Of a stretch of 64,000 nucleotides of DNA, positions 18,028-27,925 are shown one piece after another; the first letter of the stretch is position 1, and each line of letters begins with the position of its first letter. The stretch is from assembly GCA_020632975.1 (NCBI GenBank), contig JACKEL010000006.1, forward strand, positions 124,001 through 188,000, written 5' to 3'. The stretch comes from Myxococcales bacterium (GTDB lineage Bacteria; Myxococcota_C; UBA6777). The position numbers and the translations under genes were made by a program. The notes beneath the pieces were generated by a model. It saw nothing but the letters and a program-made list of their open reading frames with translations, was not told where the DNA came from and made no database searches.

Positions 18028-18807
18028 TCACTGTCCTTTCCAGGACGGCGCACGTTTTTCAACAAAAGCAGCAATTCCCTCCATCGCGTCTTCTGTCTGG
18101 ATCAGTTTATACAGAGAAGCCGCCAACTCTTCAACCGCTTCTTCGAAGGGACGCGAAGCGGTTTCTTGGATAGCGCGTTTCCCTTCTTGCTGTGCCAGCG
18201 GTGCCCCGCCCAGCACAGACAACAAGGTCGCCTCCACAGCCTCATCCAAGTTTTCAGAAGGGACCACTTGGTTGATCATGTGGTAAGACAGAGCTTCTTG
18301 TGCAGAGATACGATCACCACACAAGATCATCTTCATCGCGGCTTTGCGTGGCATGTGACTCAAGATAAGCGGGGAGATCATCATGGGAAAAAGTCCGACA
18401 CGAACTTCAGGAGTCCCCACTTTCACATCTTCTTGCGCGATCACGATATCGCAAGCGAGCATCAGGCCCAAGCCACCGCCCAAAGCGAGTCCATTGACGC
18501 GCGCGATCAACGGCTTGGAGAAAGACTGCATCACTTGTAACAAACGTGCGTATTTGCGCGTGCCTGCGGTGGGATCTTCGTCTGCTGCAGAAAAGCCAGC
18601 CATAAGATCCGCACCAGAAGAAAAGGCTTTCTTTCCCGCACCCGTCAAACAAACCACGCGAACAGAAGCATCTTCTTCGAGAGATTGGAAGGTTTCGATC
18701 ATCGTAGAGATCAACGTATCGCTCAAAGCATTGCGTCGTTCTTCCCGATTGATCGTCAAAAACGCAACACCATCTTCGCGTTTCTCGCACAGTAACTCTT
18801 GTGTCAT
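18028..18807 (-). CDS. Enoyl-CoA hydratase/isomerase family protein
   Basis: A protein of 259 residues, crotonase fold. FSSGADL (about 66-72) and LALGGGLGLMLACDIVIA (about 109-126) form the oxyanion hole and active-site region. It hydrates an enoyl-CoA. Next to a methylcrotonyl-CoA-carboxylase-like set, the natural substrate could be 3-methylglutaconyl-CoA (LiuC/AtuE role), but this cannot be decided from sequence alone. It overlaps the biotin carrier gene by 4 bp (ATGA) and is the last gene of that operon. Confidence 0.9.
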   Translation of the reverse strand: MTQELLCEKREDGVAFLTINREERRNALSDTLISTMIETFQSLEEDASVRVVCLTGAGKKAFSSGADLMAGFSAADEDPTAGTRKYARLLQVMQSFSKPLIARVNGLALGGGLGLMLACDIVIAQEDVKVGTPEVRVGLFPMMISPLILSHMPRKAAMKMILCGDRISAQEALSYHMINQVVPSENLDEAVEATLLSVLGGAPLAQQEGKRAIQETASRPFEEAVEELAASLYKLIQTEDAMEGIAAFVEKRAPSWKGQ

Positions 18808-19322
18808 GCGGCACTTCCTTCGCCATCTTCTTTTGCGATCTCTGCAAAGTCCACGAGGTTCTGTCCTGCGTTGACCTGATCGCCTTCTTTGACCAAGATC
18901 TTTTGGACCACAGCGTCACGCGGCGCATAAAGCGTGGTTTCCATCTTCATGGCACTCATGACCAAAAGCTCTTGGTTCTTTGTTACCGTCTGTCCTTCTT
19001 CCACCAATATCCGCACGATCACGCCTGGCATGGGTGGTGTGACGTGTGCATTGTCCCCGCTGCCACCGCGTCCACGACGACGAGAAGCATCTTGCAAGGT
19101 ATATTGCACGCCTTGATGAAAGACTGTTTTCTCAGCGGCATCACTTTGTACCGCAAAGGTGTGTCGTAACCCGTCCACGACCGCAGAGATACGTTTATCA
19201 GGGAGCCGCGAAGCACGGACACTGTAGGTCTTTTCGCCGATCTCCACCAACAATAGACCGCCTTCTTGTTTTTTCACGAAGACTTCGCGTTCTTCTTCAC
19301 CAATCTTGACTTTGTATTGCAT
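18804..19322 (-). CDS. Biotin carboxyl carrier protein of an acyl-CoA carboxylase
   Basis: A protein of 172 residues. The C-terminal biotinyl domain (about 90-165) contains VMSAMKMETTL, in which the Lys of AMKM is the biotinylation site. The N-terminal part resembles the linker region found in propionyl- or methylcrotonyl-CoA carboxylase alpha chains. Here the carrier is a separate polypeptide encoded 51 bp after the biotin carboxylase. AAGGA precedes the ATG. It transfers carboxybiotin between the carboxylase and carboxyltransferase subunits. Confidence 0.92.
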   Translation of the reverse strand: MQYKVKIGEEEREVFVKKQEGGLLLVEIGEKTYSVRASRLPDKRISAVVDGLRHTFAVQSDAAEKTVFHQGVQYTLQDASRRRGRGGSGDNAHVTPPMPGVIVRILVEEGQTVTKNQELLVMSAMKMETTLYAPRDAVVQKILVKEGDQVNAGQNLVDFAEIAKEDGEGSAA

Positions 19323-19373
19323 CGCTTGATCCTTTCGCTGTGTAGAACTGTCGTAAAGGTCCTATTGTTGGGG

Positions 19374-20876
19374 CTATTCGCTCATCCTCCATGCGCCCAG
19401 CGTTTGCCACGGAGAAGGAGGCTCCCCTTCTCCCGCAGCACCCGAGGCAACGGCCCCCACAGCAGCAGGAAACATTTCATCCAAAACATACGCGATGCAA
19501 GCGAGATCGACTTGATCTTCGCGAGCAGACCAACCTGTAAAGTAATCTTTGAGAAAGTGTGTGGTGAGATCGCCTTTTGCGAAGGCTTCGTGCTCCATCA
19601 CATCGATCAAATAAGCAACGGGTGTGCGAATGCCCAAAACCGCGTACTGACGGAGGGCATCGACCATGCGTTGTCGTGCGGCTTCGCGGGTGGGCCCGTG
19701 CACAATCAGCTTGGCAAGGATGGGATCGTAGTACACAGGCACTTCGGCTTCTGCGTAAACACCGACGTCATGGCGGATACCAGGTCCTTGAGGAAGATGG
19801 AGTTGACGGATCTTCCCAGGGCTAGGAGCAAATCCATGTGCAGGATCTTCCGCATAGATACGACACTCAAAAGCATGGCCCTGCGCGCGAACATCCTCTT
19901 GTTTCAAGGTCAAAGGCTGTCCCGCAGCGATCTCGATTTGAAGACGCACAAGGTCCAAACCAGTGACCGCTTCTGTGACGGGATGCTCAACTTGCAGTCG
20001 TGTGTTGACTTCCAAAAAGTAGAAGTCGCGGGTCTTTCCATCCAACAAAAACTCAACGGTCCCTGCATTGACATAGCCCGATGCACGGACCACTTCGACG
20101 GCAGCTTCGCCCATACGAGCACGCAACGCATCATCCAAGATCGGCGAAGGCGTCTCTTCGATGATCTTCTGATAACGCCGCTGCACCGAGCACTCACGCT
20201 CCAAAAGATGCAGCGCATGTCCGTGTTTGTCAGCGATCACCTGGAACTCGATATGGCGGGGCTGCGAGATATACTTTTCGACGTAGACACGGCTGTCACC
20301 AAAAGCGGCTTGCGCTTCGCTCGCTGCTTGTTTGCATGCAGCATCGAAGTCTTCTGCGCGTTCCACGATCCGCATCCCTTTGCCACCGCCCCCTGCTGCG
20401 GCCTTGATCAACACAGGGTATCCCACCGCATCCACCGCTTTTTTGGCTTCGACGAGGTCGGCCCCCTCAAGCAAGACACCCGGCGTCACGGGGACACCGC
20501 GAGACTGCATCAGCTCGCGCGCCACCAGCTTATCACCCAATTGATCGATCACGCCCGCAGGTGGGCCAATAAAGACAACACCCGCTTCTTCGCAAGCTTT
20601 CGCAAAAGGCGCGCGCTCAGACAAAAACCCATAGCCTGGGTGAATCGCTTCCGCCCCTGTTTGTTTTGCTGCTTCAAGGATGCGGTCGATCCGCAGATAA
20701 CTGGCATGGGGTTCGGCTTCGCCGATACAAACCGCTTCGTCAGCTTCGAGAACATGCAACGCATCTTTGTCAGCTTCTGAATACACCGCAACTGTGGAGA
20801 TCCCCATCACTTTACAAGTCCGCATCACACGAACAGCGATCTCTCCTCGATTGGCCACCAAGATCTTCCGAAACAT
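19374..20876 (-). CDS. Biotin carboxylase subunit of an acyl-CoA carboxylase
   Basis: A protein of 500 residues, ATP-grasp biotin carboxylase. Motifs in order: ILVANRGEIAVRVMRTC at the start, HPGYGFLSE, the glycine-rich AAGGGGKGMRIV, VEKYI, RECSVQRRYQKIIEETPSP, FLEVNTRLQVEHPVTEAVTGLDLV and FECRIYAEDP. It carboxylates biotin using ATP and bicarbonate. The chain ends soon after the carboxylase domain with a short linker instead of continuing into a fused biotinyl domain. GAGGAG precedes the ATG. The sequence is closest by eye to MCC/PCC alpha rather than to AccC of fatty acid synthesis. Confidence 0.93.
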   Translation of the reverse strand: MFRKILVANRGEIAVRVMRTCKVMGISTVAVYSEADKDALHVLEADEAVCIGEAEPHASYLRIDRILEAAKQTGAEAIHPGYGFLSERAPFAKACEEAGVVFIGPPAGVIDQLGDKLVARELMQSRGVPVTPGVLLEGADLVEAKKAVDAVGYPVLIKAAAGGGGKGMRIVERAEDFDAACKQAASEAQAAFGDSRVYVEKYISQPRHIEFQVIADKHGHALHLLERECSVQRRYQKIIEETPSPILDDALRARMGEAAVEVVRASGYVNAGTVEFLLDGKTRDFYFLEVNTRLQVEHPVTEAVTGLDLVRLQIEIAAGQPLTLKQEDVRAQGHAFECRIYAEDPAHGFAPSPGKIRQLHLPQGPGIRHDVGVYAEAEVPVYYDPILAKLIVHGPTREAARQRMVDALRQYAVLGIRTPVAYLIDVMEHEAFAKGDLTTHFLKDYFTGWSAREDQVDLACIAYVLDEMFPAAVGAVASGAAGEGEPPSPWQTLGAWRMSE

Positions 20877-20932
20877 CGAATACCGCTCCTCTTTCGCTCA
20901 AGTCTAGTTGCAACCAAAAGAACCCTTGGGGC

Positions 20933-22546
20933 CTACATACGAAAGACACCAAACCCTGTATAGTCGGGGATATCCGCATTGAGAGCCGCTGCCAAAGAAA
21001 GCGCCAAAACTTCTCGTGTACGGGCGGGGTCCACGAGACCATCATCCCACATCCGCGAGGTGCTGAAGTAAGCATTGCTTTCTTCTTCGCTGGTTTCGAT
21101 GGTGGCTTGGCGAATCATCTCGACCTGTTCTGGGGTCATCAACTCTTCGCCGCTACGGGCAAGTTGGTCTTGCTTTACAGAGATCAACACATCCGCAGCT
21201 TGCTCTCCCCCCATCACGGAGATCTGTGCGTTGGGCCACATCCACAAAAAGCGCGGACTGTACGCACGACCGCACATCGCATAGTTCCCAGCACCAAATG
21301 AACCACCTACAACCATCGTAATCTTCGGAACTTCGGCCACAGACACCGCAGCCACCATCTTGTGGCCTTCTTTGGTGATGCCTTCTTTTTCGTACTTGCT
21401 GCCGATGATGAAGCCATTGATGTTTTGCAAAAACACCAAGGGTACTTTGTCACGGCTGCAAAGCTGGATGAATTGCGTTCCTTTGCGCGCACTATCGGGG
21501 AACAGCACGCCATTGTTTGCCAAGATACCCACAGGATAACCGTGGATATAAGCCCAACCGCAAACCAACGTCGAGCCGTACATGGGCTTGAACTCCAAAA
21601 ACTCGCTACCATCGACGACACGAGCGATCAATTCGCGACAATCGTATGGCACGCTCAATCGATCAGGAACGATGCCGTAAAGCTCCTTGGGATCGTAGAG
21701 TGGGGCTTTTGGAGGTTTGGTTGGGAGTGGAAACTTTTTGGAAGCAGGAAGACGACTCACGATCTGACGAATCAAACGGATGGCTTCAGTGTCGTTTTCT
21801 GCCATAAAGTCCGAAACACCCGAGATCGCGCAGTGCGTTTCTGCACCACCAAGCTCTTCTGCGGTGACGACTTCGCCTGTGGCAGCGCGTACAAGAGGCG
21901 GTCCCCCCAAAAAGACGGCGCCTGTTTTTTTCACGTGGACCACGTAGTCGGACATCGCAGGGATATACGCCCCACCCGCAGTACAAAGTCCCATCACTGC
22001 GGTCACTTGGGGGATACCCATCTTGGACATCCAAGCTTGGTTGTAAAAGACGCGTCCACCATGTTGGGCATCGGGAAAAACTTCGGACTGTAGGGGAAGA
22101 TAGGCCCCACCTGAATCGATCAAGTTGATGCAAGGCAAACGGTTCTGCATCGCGATCTCTTGCAAGCGCAGGCTCTTTTTGACGCCCATTGGGTAAATCG
22201 TGCCACCTTTGATCATCGCATCGTTTGCGTTGATCATGACCTCACGGCCTTCGACGATCCCGATACCACCGACAACACCCGCCCCATGGACGCGTTCATC
22301 GTACATCTTCCACGCGGCAAGGGCGCCGATCTCCAAAAAGGGGCTATCTCGATCCAAAAGCTGCGATAAACGCTCGCGTACAGGCAACTTTCCTTGTGAA
22401 ACGTGGCGTTCGTAGGCTTTGGGAGAGCGATCATCTTGCGCTTTGCGCAGTTCATCGCGCATCTGCGCCACCTTTTTTTCCATCGCTTCCGCGTTTCGCT
22501 TGAACTGATCGCTGTTGGTATCAACACGAGACTCTAGGATATCCAT
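20933..22546 (-). CDS. Acyl-CoA carboxylase carboxyltransferase subunit, methylcrotonyl-CoA carboxylase beta-like
   Basis: A protein of 537 residues. The crotonase-type carboxyltransferase carries LIDSGGAYLP, VMGLCTAGGAYIPAMSD, FLGGPPLVRAATGE, NNGVLF, FLQNINGF, GSFGAGNYAMCGRAYSPRF and NAQISVMGGEQAA, and ends in GVFRM. These strings recall methylcrotonyl-CoA carboxylase beta (LiuB/MccB), pointing to leucine or isoprenoid acid breakdown; geranyl-CoA carboxylase is an alternative. I chose the ATG at 22546 because GGGAGG lies seven nucleotides upstream. It is the first gene of the carboxylase-carrier-hydratase operon. Confidence 0.92.
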   Translation of the reverse strand: MDILESRVDTNSDQFKRNAEAMEKKVAQMRDELRKAQDDRSPKAYERHVSQGKLPVRERLSQLLDRDSPFLEIGALAAWKMYDERVHGAGVVGGIGIVEGREVMINANDAMIKGGTIYPMGVKKSLRLQEIAMQNRLPCINLIDSGGAYLPLQSEVFPDAQHGGRVFYNQAWMSKMGIPQVTAVMGLCTAGGAYIPAMSDYVVHVKKTGAVFLGGPPLVRAATGEVVTAEELGGAETHCAISGVSDFMAENDTEAIRLIRQIVSRLPASKKFPLPTKPPKAPLYDPKELYGIVPDRLSVPYDCRELIARVVDGSEFLEFKPMYGSTLVCGWAYIHGYPVGILANNGVLFPDSARKGTQFIQLCSRDKVPLVFLQNINGFIIGSKYEKEGITKEGHKMVAAVSVAEVPKITMVVGGSFGAGNYAMCGRAYSPRFLWMWPNAQISVMGGEQAADVLISVKQDQLARSGEELMTPEQVEMIRQATIETSEEESNAYFSTSRMWDDGLVDPARTREVLALSLAAALNADIPDYTGFGVFRM

Positions 22547-22688
22547 CACCAAACCTCCCGCAGCTTGTTCTACTTCCACATGATTTTGCGATTCGTTGTC
22601 GCTTTTTTCCGAACGCTAGGATTTCTTTCTTTGCTCGCCATGTCAAGACGAAGGCGCCAAAGGAGCCATCTTTTCTTTGTTCGTTTGC

Positions 22689-24674
22689 TCAATCAGGATC
22701 GCAAGGTCCTTGGCAGGGCGACATGATCTTGCCCCCTTCCTTCAAGAACTCCACGAAAGTCTTGATCACCGTCTCTCGCGCCCTCACGTCGAAGTGCACG
22801 GAATTGATGGGCGCAGGGATGTTCGCATCAGGTGGAAAAGGCTCAGGCCGCGGACCAAACTGGATGTATCCCCACCCCTCCAAAGGCCCTTCTTGTTGCG
22901 TAAGCCCATACACAGGCTCAAATCCATCTTTCAAAAAGGGGATTTGCATGGTGCGCATCAACAGTCGCGTCGTCAGGTTGTTCACCAACGCATCCCCGAT
23001 CGCTTCGTGATACATGATGCTTTTTTCGGGGATACCGAGCCGTTTGGGGTCATTCTTCAGATAAGGCGCATACGTGATGGGATCGACGCGATCAAAAAAG
23101 GGCTGCATCAACGCAAGGTAAAGTTGCCGTTCGATGGGCGCTGGCAAGCTCTCAGAAAGAACTTGCAAAAAGACCTCGAAGACCGCCGAACGCGACATCA
23201 ACAAGGTCCAACCACCGCCACCCACATGCAACGCTCCCCGCGTAATATCGGGCGTCAAAGCCATCAACGCCCCACCTTGGATCGCGCCATTGGAAAAACC
23301 TGCGTAGTAGATCTTGGTGGGATCAATCATCGACTTGCCTTCGCGCTGCAAGTTGCTGTCCTCGCCAAGACCTCCTTTGACCAAGCGGATCAACGCCATA
23401 AAGTTCATCTGCGCTTGCTGAAGACGGCTGGTCAAAGTGTTCATCGCCCCAAGATCATCGAGGATGTTCATCGCTGTCGTCCCAAGATCCGCAAGCGCCA
23501 TCCCGATCCAGTCCGTCCCCACCTGTACCATACAAACTCTTTCAGCCAGTGTACGCGGAAACTCCTTGCTCATCTCACTACGCGCACCGCCAAACAAACC
23601 ATGACCAAACACCATCACAGGTACAGGTCCTTGCTGGTTGAGGACGCAACGTGGGATATGCACCTGCAAAGGAAAGGTCCCTTCCTCCCGAATGATCGGC
23701 TTTCCTTCTGCATCTCGCTTGAGTTCCCCCTCGCCCTCTTTGTCCACCGTCAGGAATGACGGGACTTTCATCGTCCCTTCAAGCACCCGAAACAAGTACT
23801 TGTCCTTGGACTCTTCGGGCTCTGTGACCTTCTCGAACTGAAAAGATGGCCCCTTGGCCCCCAAAGCTGCAAAGAGCTTTTCACGCATATCGATCATCTC
23901 GTCGAGCAAAGGATCGTCTGGCGCTGTCTGAAAGCTCCATGCCAAGGCCACTTGCTTCGCATCCACACCCGCTTTGGACACCTCTTGCATGGTTTGGTCG
24001 TACATGACCTTCACGCGCGGCCAAGGAGCAGGCGCAGACTTGGCCTTTTCTGCATCCGCTTGGCCTGCCCAAGCAAACCCAGGTGGTGAAGTAAGTTCCT
24101 TTGCATCAAGCGTTTTGATGCTCCGCAAAAACACCACAAGATAACGCTTCGCAGGTTGCAAACGCACCATGGTCCGCACGATCACAGCCTGAAGATCCGC
24201 ATCTTTTTTCACATTCTGATCGAGTTCCGCAAAGATAGGTACGCGCGTCCCTGTCTCCGCTTCGATAAGCTGAACAGGACTCTCAGGCTTCAAACTTTTC
24301 TCGACATCCTTGGACCCCACCAAGGTCGCAGGATCGATGCGCCCTGGAAAGAACGCAAGGATCGGCGTGATCGGGCTGAAGCCTTGCTGCTTTGCAAACA
24401 ACGACCCCAGTACAGGTTTCCCCTTGGCACGAGAAAAAGGTAGCTGCTCAGGATAAGCAAGCTTCATCTTCCCCGTCGTTGCGTCTTTTTCCAAGAAGAA
24501 GTCCGACGGGTAAGGCAAAAAACAAGCACCGTTCTGGTAAGGATGACAACCCGCTGTCAAAGCAGGAGGTTCAGAAGGAACCGTTGGGACTTGCGTACAT
24601 GCCCCTCCCCAAACCAAGGCCCCCAAAGCAACAAGGCCAAACAAAAACCCGCCCAACCTTTGAAACATGCGCAT
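22689..24674 (-). CDS. Secreted or lipidated lipase-like alpha/beta hydrolase
   Basis: A protein of 661 residues. A hydrophobic N-terminus ends in GGAC, a near-lipobox, so it may be a lipoprotein. The N-terminal half resembles the bacterial virulence-factor-lipase N domain (YPSDFFLEKDATTG; AVIVRTMVRLQPAKRYLVVF). The C-terminal half is an alpha/beta hydrolase with MVFGHGLFGG (oxyanion region) and AGFSNGAIQGG (nucleophile Ser in GFSNG). The probable catalytic His is in the NSVHFDVR region. The end is Cys-containing (CQGPCDPD). The ATG at 24674 has GGAGGG five nucleotides before it. The substrate is unknown; an outer-surface esterase is plausible. Confidence 0.78.
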   Translation of the reverse strand: MRMFQRLGGFLFGLVALGALVWGGACTQVPTVPSEPPALTAGCHPYQNGACFLPYPSDFFLEKDATTGKMKLAYPEQLPFSRAKGKPVLGSLFAKQQGFSPITPILAFFPGRIDPATLVGSKDVEKSLKPESPVQLIEAETGTRVPIFAELDQNVKKDADLQAVIVRTMVRLQPAKRYLVVFLRSIKTLDAKELTSPPGFAWAGQADAEKAKSAPAPWPRVKVMYDQTMQEVSKAGVDAKQVALAWSFQTAPDDPLLDEMIDMREKLFAALGAKGPSFQFEKVTEPEESKDKYLFRVLEGTMKVPSFLTVDKEGEGELKRDAEGKPIIREEGTFPLQVHIPRCVLNQQGPVPVMVFGHGLFGGARSEMSKEFPRTLAERVCMVQVGTDWIGMALADLGTTAMNILDDLGAMNTLTSRLQQAQMNFMALIRLVKGGLGEDSNLQREGKSMIDPTKIYYAGFSNGAIQGGALMALTPDITRGALHVGGGGWTLLMSRSAVFEVFLQVLSESLPAPIERQLYLALMQPFFDRVDPITYAPYLKNDPKRLGIPEKSIMYHEAIGDALVNNLTTRLLMRTMQIPFLKDGFEPVYGLTQQEGPLEGWGYIQFGPRPEPFPPDANIPAPINSVHFDVRARETVIKTFVEFLKEGGKIMSPCQGPCDPD

Positions 24675-24862
24675 CCAAACCCTCCGCAACTGACAAACGA
24701 CCATGAAGGCCGCCCAGAGATAGGCCAACCCAATAGACAGGCGACCACGATGGATCGCACCAAACAGAAGATACTCGACTAGCCCACGTCCCTCAAGGGC
24801 TTAACGGATATAGAGATTCGAGATGGGTTCGGATGGGCACGGTTGGGCACCCCAGCGGGAGA

Positions 24863-25804
24863 TTAGCCGAGCATGGCCCCAACAGATTCGCTGTGGTGGA
24901 TGCGACGGATCGCTTCAGCAAAGAAGCTTGCAATCGAAAGGACGGTGATCTTGGGGTGCATTTTTTCTGGGGGGACAGGGACGGTGTTGGTGACGATGAC
25001 TTCTTCGAGGGCCGAATCAGCGATACGTTTGATCGCGGGACCTGCAAAGATCGGGTGGGTAGCAACAGCGCTGACGCGATTTGCGCCTTTTTGCATCAAA
25101 AACTCGGCGGCTTCGGTGAGCGTTCCGCCTGTGGAGATCTCATCATCAACGATGATGGCGTTCATCCCAGCGACTTCACCCACAAGATGGGTAGGGATGG
25201 CGCGCTCGCTATCATCATAACGGCGCTTGTCGATGATCGCGACAGGTAGGCCCAAACGACGAGCGAATCCACCGACGTCTTTGGCTTCGCCGACATCACC
25301 CGCCACCAAAACAGTGTTGGAGAGATCGCGGCGGCGCAGATGATCGCACAAGAGCGGCGCAGCGCTGAGTTGATCCACGGGAACGCGGAAAAAGCCTTGG
25401 ATTTGGGGAGCATGAAGGTCCATCGTCAGGACACGCTCAGCTCCTGCGGTTTGAAGCAGGTCCGCCATCAAACGCGCAGAGATCGAGATACGTGGACGAT
25501 CTTTTTTGTCAGAGCGTACATAAGGAAAGTACGGAATCACCGCTGTGATACGCCCTGCAGAAGCAGACTTGAGCGCGTCGAGGGTGATCAACAATTCGAT
25601 GATCCCATCGCTGACAGGCGCACAAGAAGGTTGGATCACAAAGACATCGCGTCCGCGCACGTTGTCTTTGATCTGGATCATCATGTTTTCATTCGAGAAA
25701 CGGGTAAGCTCTGTATCTCCAGGACGTGTCCCGAGATACTTGCAGATCTCCTCTGATAGCTCGGGGTGGGCGCTCCCTGAAAAGATCTTGAGTTGTCCGA
25801 TCAT
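24863..25804 (-). CDS. prs: Ribose-phosphate pyrophosphokinase
   Basis: A protein of 313 residues, the standard length. It makes PRPP from ribose 5-phosphate and ATP for nucleotide, His, Trp and NAD synthesis. Motifs: IFSGSAHPELSEEI near the start, RFSNENMMIQI, FVIQPSC, YFPYVRSDKKDRPR, LTMDLHAPQIQGFF and the PRPP loop AIIVDDEISTGGTL. Start at 25804, eight nucleotides after AAGGAG. It appears monocistronic. Confidence 0.96.
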   Translation of the reverse strand: MIGQLKIFSGSAHPELSEEICKYLGTRPGDTELTRFSNENMMIQIKDNVRGRDVFVIQPSCAPVSDGIIELLITLDALKSASAGRITAVIPYFPYVRSDKKDRPRISISARLMADLLQTAGAERVLTMDLHAPQIQGFFRVPVDQLSAAPLLCDHLRRRDLSNTVLVAGDVGEAKDVGGFARRLGLPVAIIDKRRYDDSERAIPTHLVGEVAGMNAIIVDDEISTGGTLTEAAEFLMQKGANRVSAVATHPIFAGPAIKRIADSALEEVIVTNTVPVPPEKMHPKITVLSIASFFAEAIRRIHHSESVGAMLG

Positions 25805-26034
25805 CGCACGTTCTCCTTGTGTTTCGCGCTCGGTTTTTGGATTCCCACAAAACGCAGGGCTCTTGTCTGAAGCTCGGTTCACGCAGCGATGTACCCGTAT
25901 CAAGAGAGAAAGTCAATGTTTTTCACCACACAGAGAAAAGTCTTTTGGCATGTAACGATTTCTTAGAGCGTTCCGTCTCTTCGAGACGAAAGCAGGACCA
26001 TCGAACGCAAAAAACAAACGAAAGAGGATAGCAA

Positions 26035-26811
26035 ATGTTGCGAAAGGCTTTATGGATCGTCCCACTTACCCTAGCCACAATCGTTGGGGGCGTGTTCCTT
26101 TTCCTTCACAAACCCCGACCACAAGGCAAGCCTGGACCCGCCGCAGACGCGCTTGCCAAAAAAGTATGGAAAGCCGTCAACAACAAAGCTTGGCAAGAGA
26201 TGGGCGCGCTGCGTTGGACCTTTTGGGGCCAAAGCCACCATATCTGGGATCGACGACGTTGGTTTGATCAAGTGACATGGGGAAAAGGTGCCAAAAAAGC
26301 GGTGGTCACCTTGTCTTTGCTTGAACCACACAAAGGACTGGCCACCTTGGGCGGGCGCGAAGTCACAGGAAAACAGCTCGCTTCGTTGCTCAAAAAAGCC
26401 TACGAGATATGGTGCAACGATAGTTACTGGTTGAACCCTCTCGAAAAGTTCTTTGATCGAGGCGTGACGCGCAGCATCGTTGAAAAGCATGGCAAAAAGA
26501 TGTTATTTATCAGCTTCAGCAGCGGTGGCGTGACGCCAGGCGACGCTTATCTTTATGAGTTGGACCCCACAGGACTGCCCCTCCGTTGGTGGATGTGGGT
26601 TTCAGTCTTCCCCATCGGAGGGGTCGAAGCGAAGTTCGAGAACTGGAAAACGCTGGCAGGAGGCGGCAAAGTAAGCACCCTGCGAACGAATTCGTTGTTC
26701 AGCCTTCGCATGGAGCCGATCCAAGGCGCAAAAGACATCAAAACATTGGTAGGCAGCGACATCTTTCGCTCGCTCACCCAACGCTTTCCGGGTATCCGCA
26801 CCAAACCTTAA
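26035..26811 (+). CDS. Hypothetical membrane-anchored or secreted protein
   Basis: A protein of 258 residues with an N-terminal hydrophobic segment (about 5-24), likely an uncleaved anchor or a signal sequence. The rest is rich in Trp and beta-forming residues (ALRWTFWGQSHHIWDRRRW, FENWKTLAGGG). The organisation recalls periplasmic proteins of the LolA/outer-membrane-lipoprotein type, but this is only an impression. No catalytic motif is seen. AGAGGA precedes the ATG. It lies 35 bp upstream of the hydrolase lipoprotein gene on the same strand and is probably co-transcribed with it. Confidence 0.62.
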   Translation: MLRKALWIVPLTLATIVGGVFLFLHKPRPQGKPGPAADALAKKVWKAVNNKAWQEMGALRWTFWGQSHHIWDRRRWFDQVTWGKGAKKAVVTLSLLEPHKGLATLGGREVTGKQLASLLKKAYEIWCNDSYWLNPLEKFFDRGVTRSIVEKHGKKMLFISFSSGGVTPGDAYLYELDPTGLPLRWWMWVSVFPIGGVEAKFENWKTLAGGGKVSTLRTNSLFSLRMEPIQGAKDIKTLVGSDIFRSLTQRFPGIRTKP

Positions 26812-26846
26812 CGCCGGGAAGCCTAGCCAACCAAGGAGACCTTTCC

Positions 26847-27854
26847 ATGGCTTTCCCCCCACATCGATCTTCCCAAACCCCTCTTCGCTCTCCTGCCCGC
26901 CTGATGACCCTAGCCACGTATATTCTAGGAAGTTGGTTGTTGCTTGGATGCAACATGATCAAGCTCCATCAAGATCATGTGGTCAACTCGCTGCGTTCTG
27001 AAGGTATCCAGTCTCACACCATCTCCCTGACTTCGGGCAAGATGCGCTACTTTAGCGGCGGAAATGGCTTTCCCATCGTGTTTATCCATGGATTTGGCGG
27101 TAATGCATCCCAAACATGGCGGACACAGATGGTGCATTTTTCCAAGTCTTATCGGGTCTTTGCCCCTGACATCTATTGGTTTGGAGAGAGCCAACCCAAC
27201 AACAAACAAGTGGTTGGAACTCCCGCGGATCAGGCCGATGCCATCGCGGAATTGCTCGATCGACATGGTATCGCCAAGGCGCACGTCGTCGGGGTTTCCT
27301 TTGGGGGGTACATCTCCTTGGCTTTTGCGATTCGGCATCCACAAAAAGTCGAACGCTTGGTGGCTGTCGATAGCGCAGGCATCGAACCCACCACCGCCGA
27401 GCGCGAAAAGATGATGAAGGCTTTTGCTTATGCCAAAGGTAGTCTCGCAGACTTGTTGATCCCCAAAAGCACCCAAGATCTCGAAAAGTTCTTGAGCAAA
27501 GTCTTTTACAAGCCCCACCCCATCCCGGGCTTTGCACTCGAACCGACCTTGAAACAGATCTTTTGGAAAAACAAAGAACAACGCGAACAAATCGCCCTCT
27601 TCCTTACAGGCAATTTCATCAAAGCCGAACAACTCAAAGGTATCCAAAAACCCACCGCTGTCTTTTGGGGACAACACGATCCGCTCTTGCTCCCAAGCAT
27701 GGGACAACGCCTTGCGCAATCGATCCCCAAAGCCCAGTTTCGGATCTTCAAAGAGTCGGGTCACATGCCCATGCTCGAAGAAAACAAGCTCTTTAACGCA
27801 GCGCTCTCCAACTTCCTGCAAAGTCCGCCTCTTTCGGCGACAGCGAGCCGCTAA
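26847..27854 (+). CDS. Lipoprotein alpha/beta hydrolase
   Basis: A protein of 335 residues. The ATG at 26847 has AAGGAG eight nucleotides upstream. A signal sequence ends in the lipobox LLGC. The hydrolase fold shows VFIHGFGGNASQTW (oxyanion), VVGVSFGGYIS (Ser nucleophile in GVSFGG), a probable Asp in FWGQHDPLLLP and a His in ESGHMPMLEE. It is similar to meta-cleavage-product hydrolases and related esterases, but lipidated, so it would act at the cell envelope. The substrate is unknown. Confidence 0.88.
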   Translation: MAFPPHRSSQTPLRSPARLMTLATYILGSWLLLGCNMIKLHQDHVVNSLRSEGIQSHTISLTSGKMRYFSGGNGFPIVFIHGFGGNASQTWRTQMVHFSKSYRVFAPDIYWFGESQPNNKQVVGTPADQADAIAELLDRHGIAKAHVVGVSFGGYISLAFAIRHPQKVERLVAVDSAGIEPTTAEREKMMKAFAYAKGSLADLLIPKSTQDLEKFLSKVFYKPHPIPGFALEPTLKQIFWKNKEQREQIALFLTGNFIKAEQLKGIQKPTAVFWGQHDPLLLPSMGQRLAQSIPKAQFRIFKESGHMPMLEENKLFNAALSNFLQSPPLSATASR

Positions 27855-27925
27855 GTCGCCCCCACAAAACAGCGTGTCCCTCGCGACTGAGCCCCCAACC
27901 ATTCAACAACGAGACGAAAACACCG

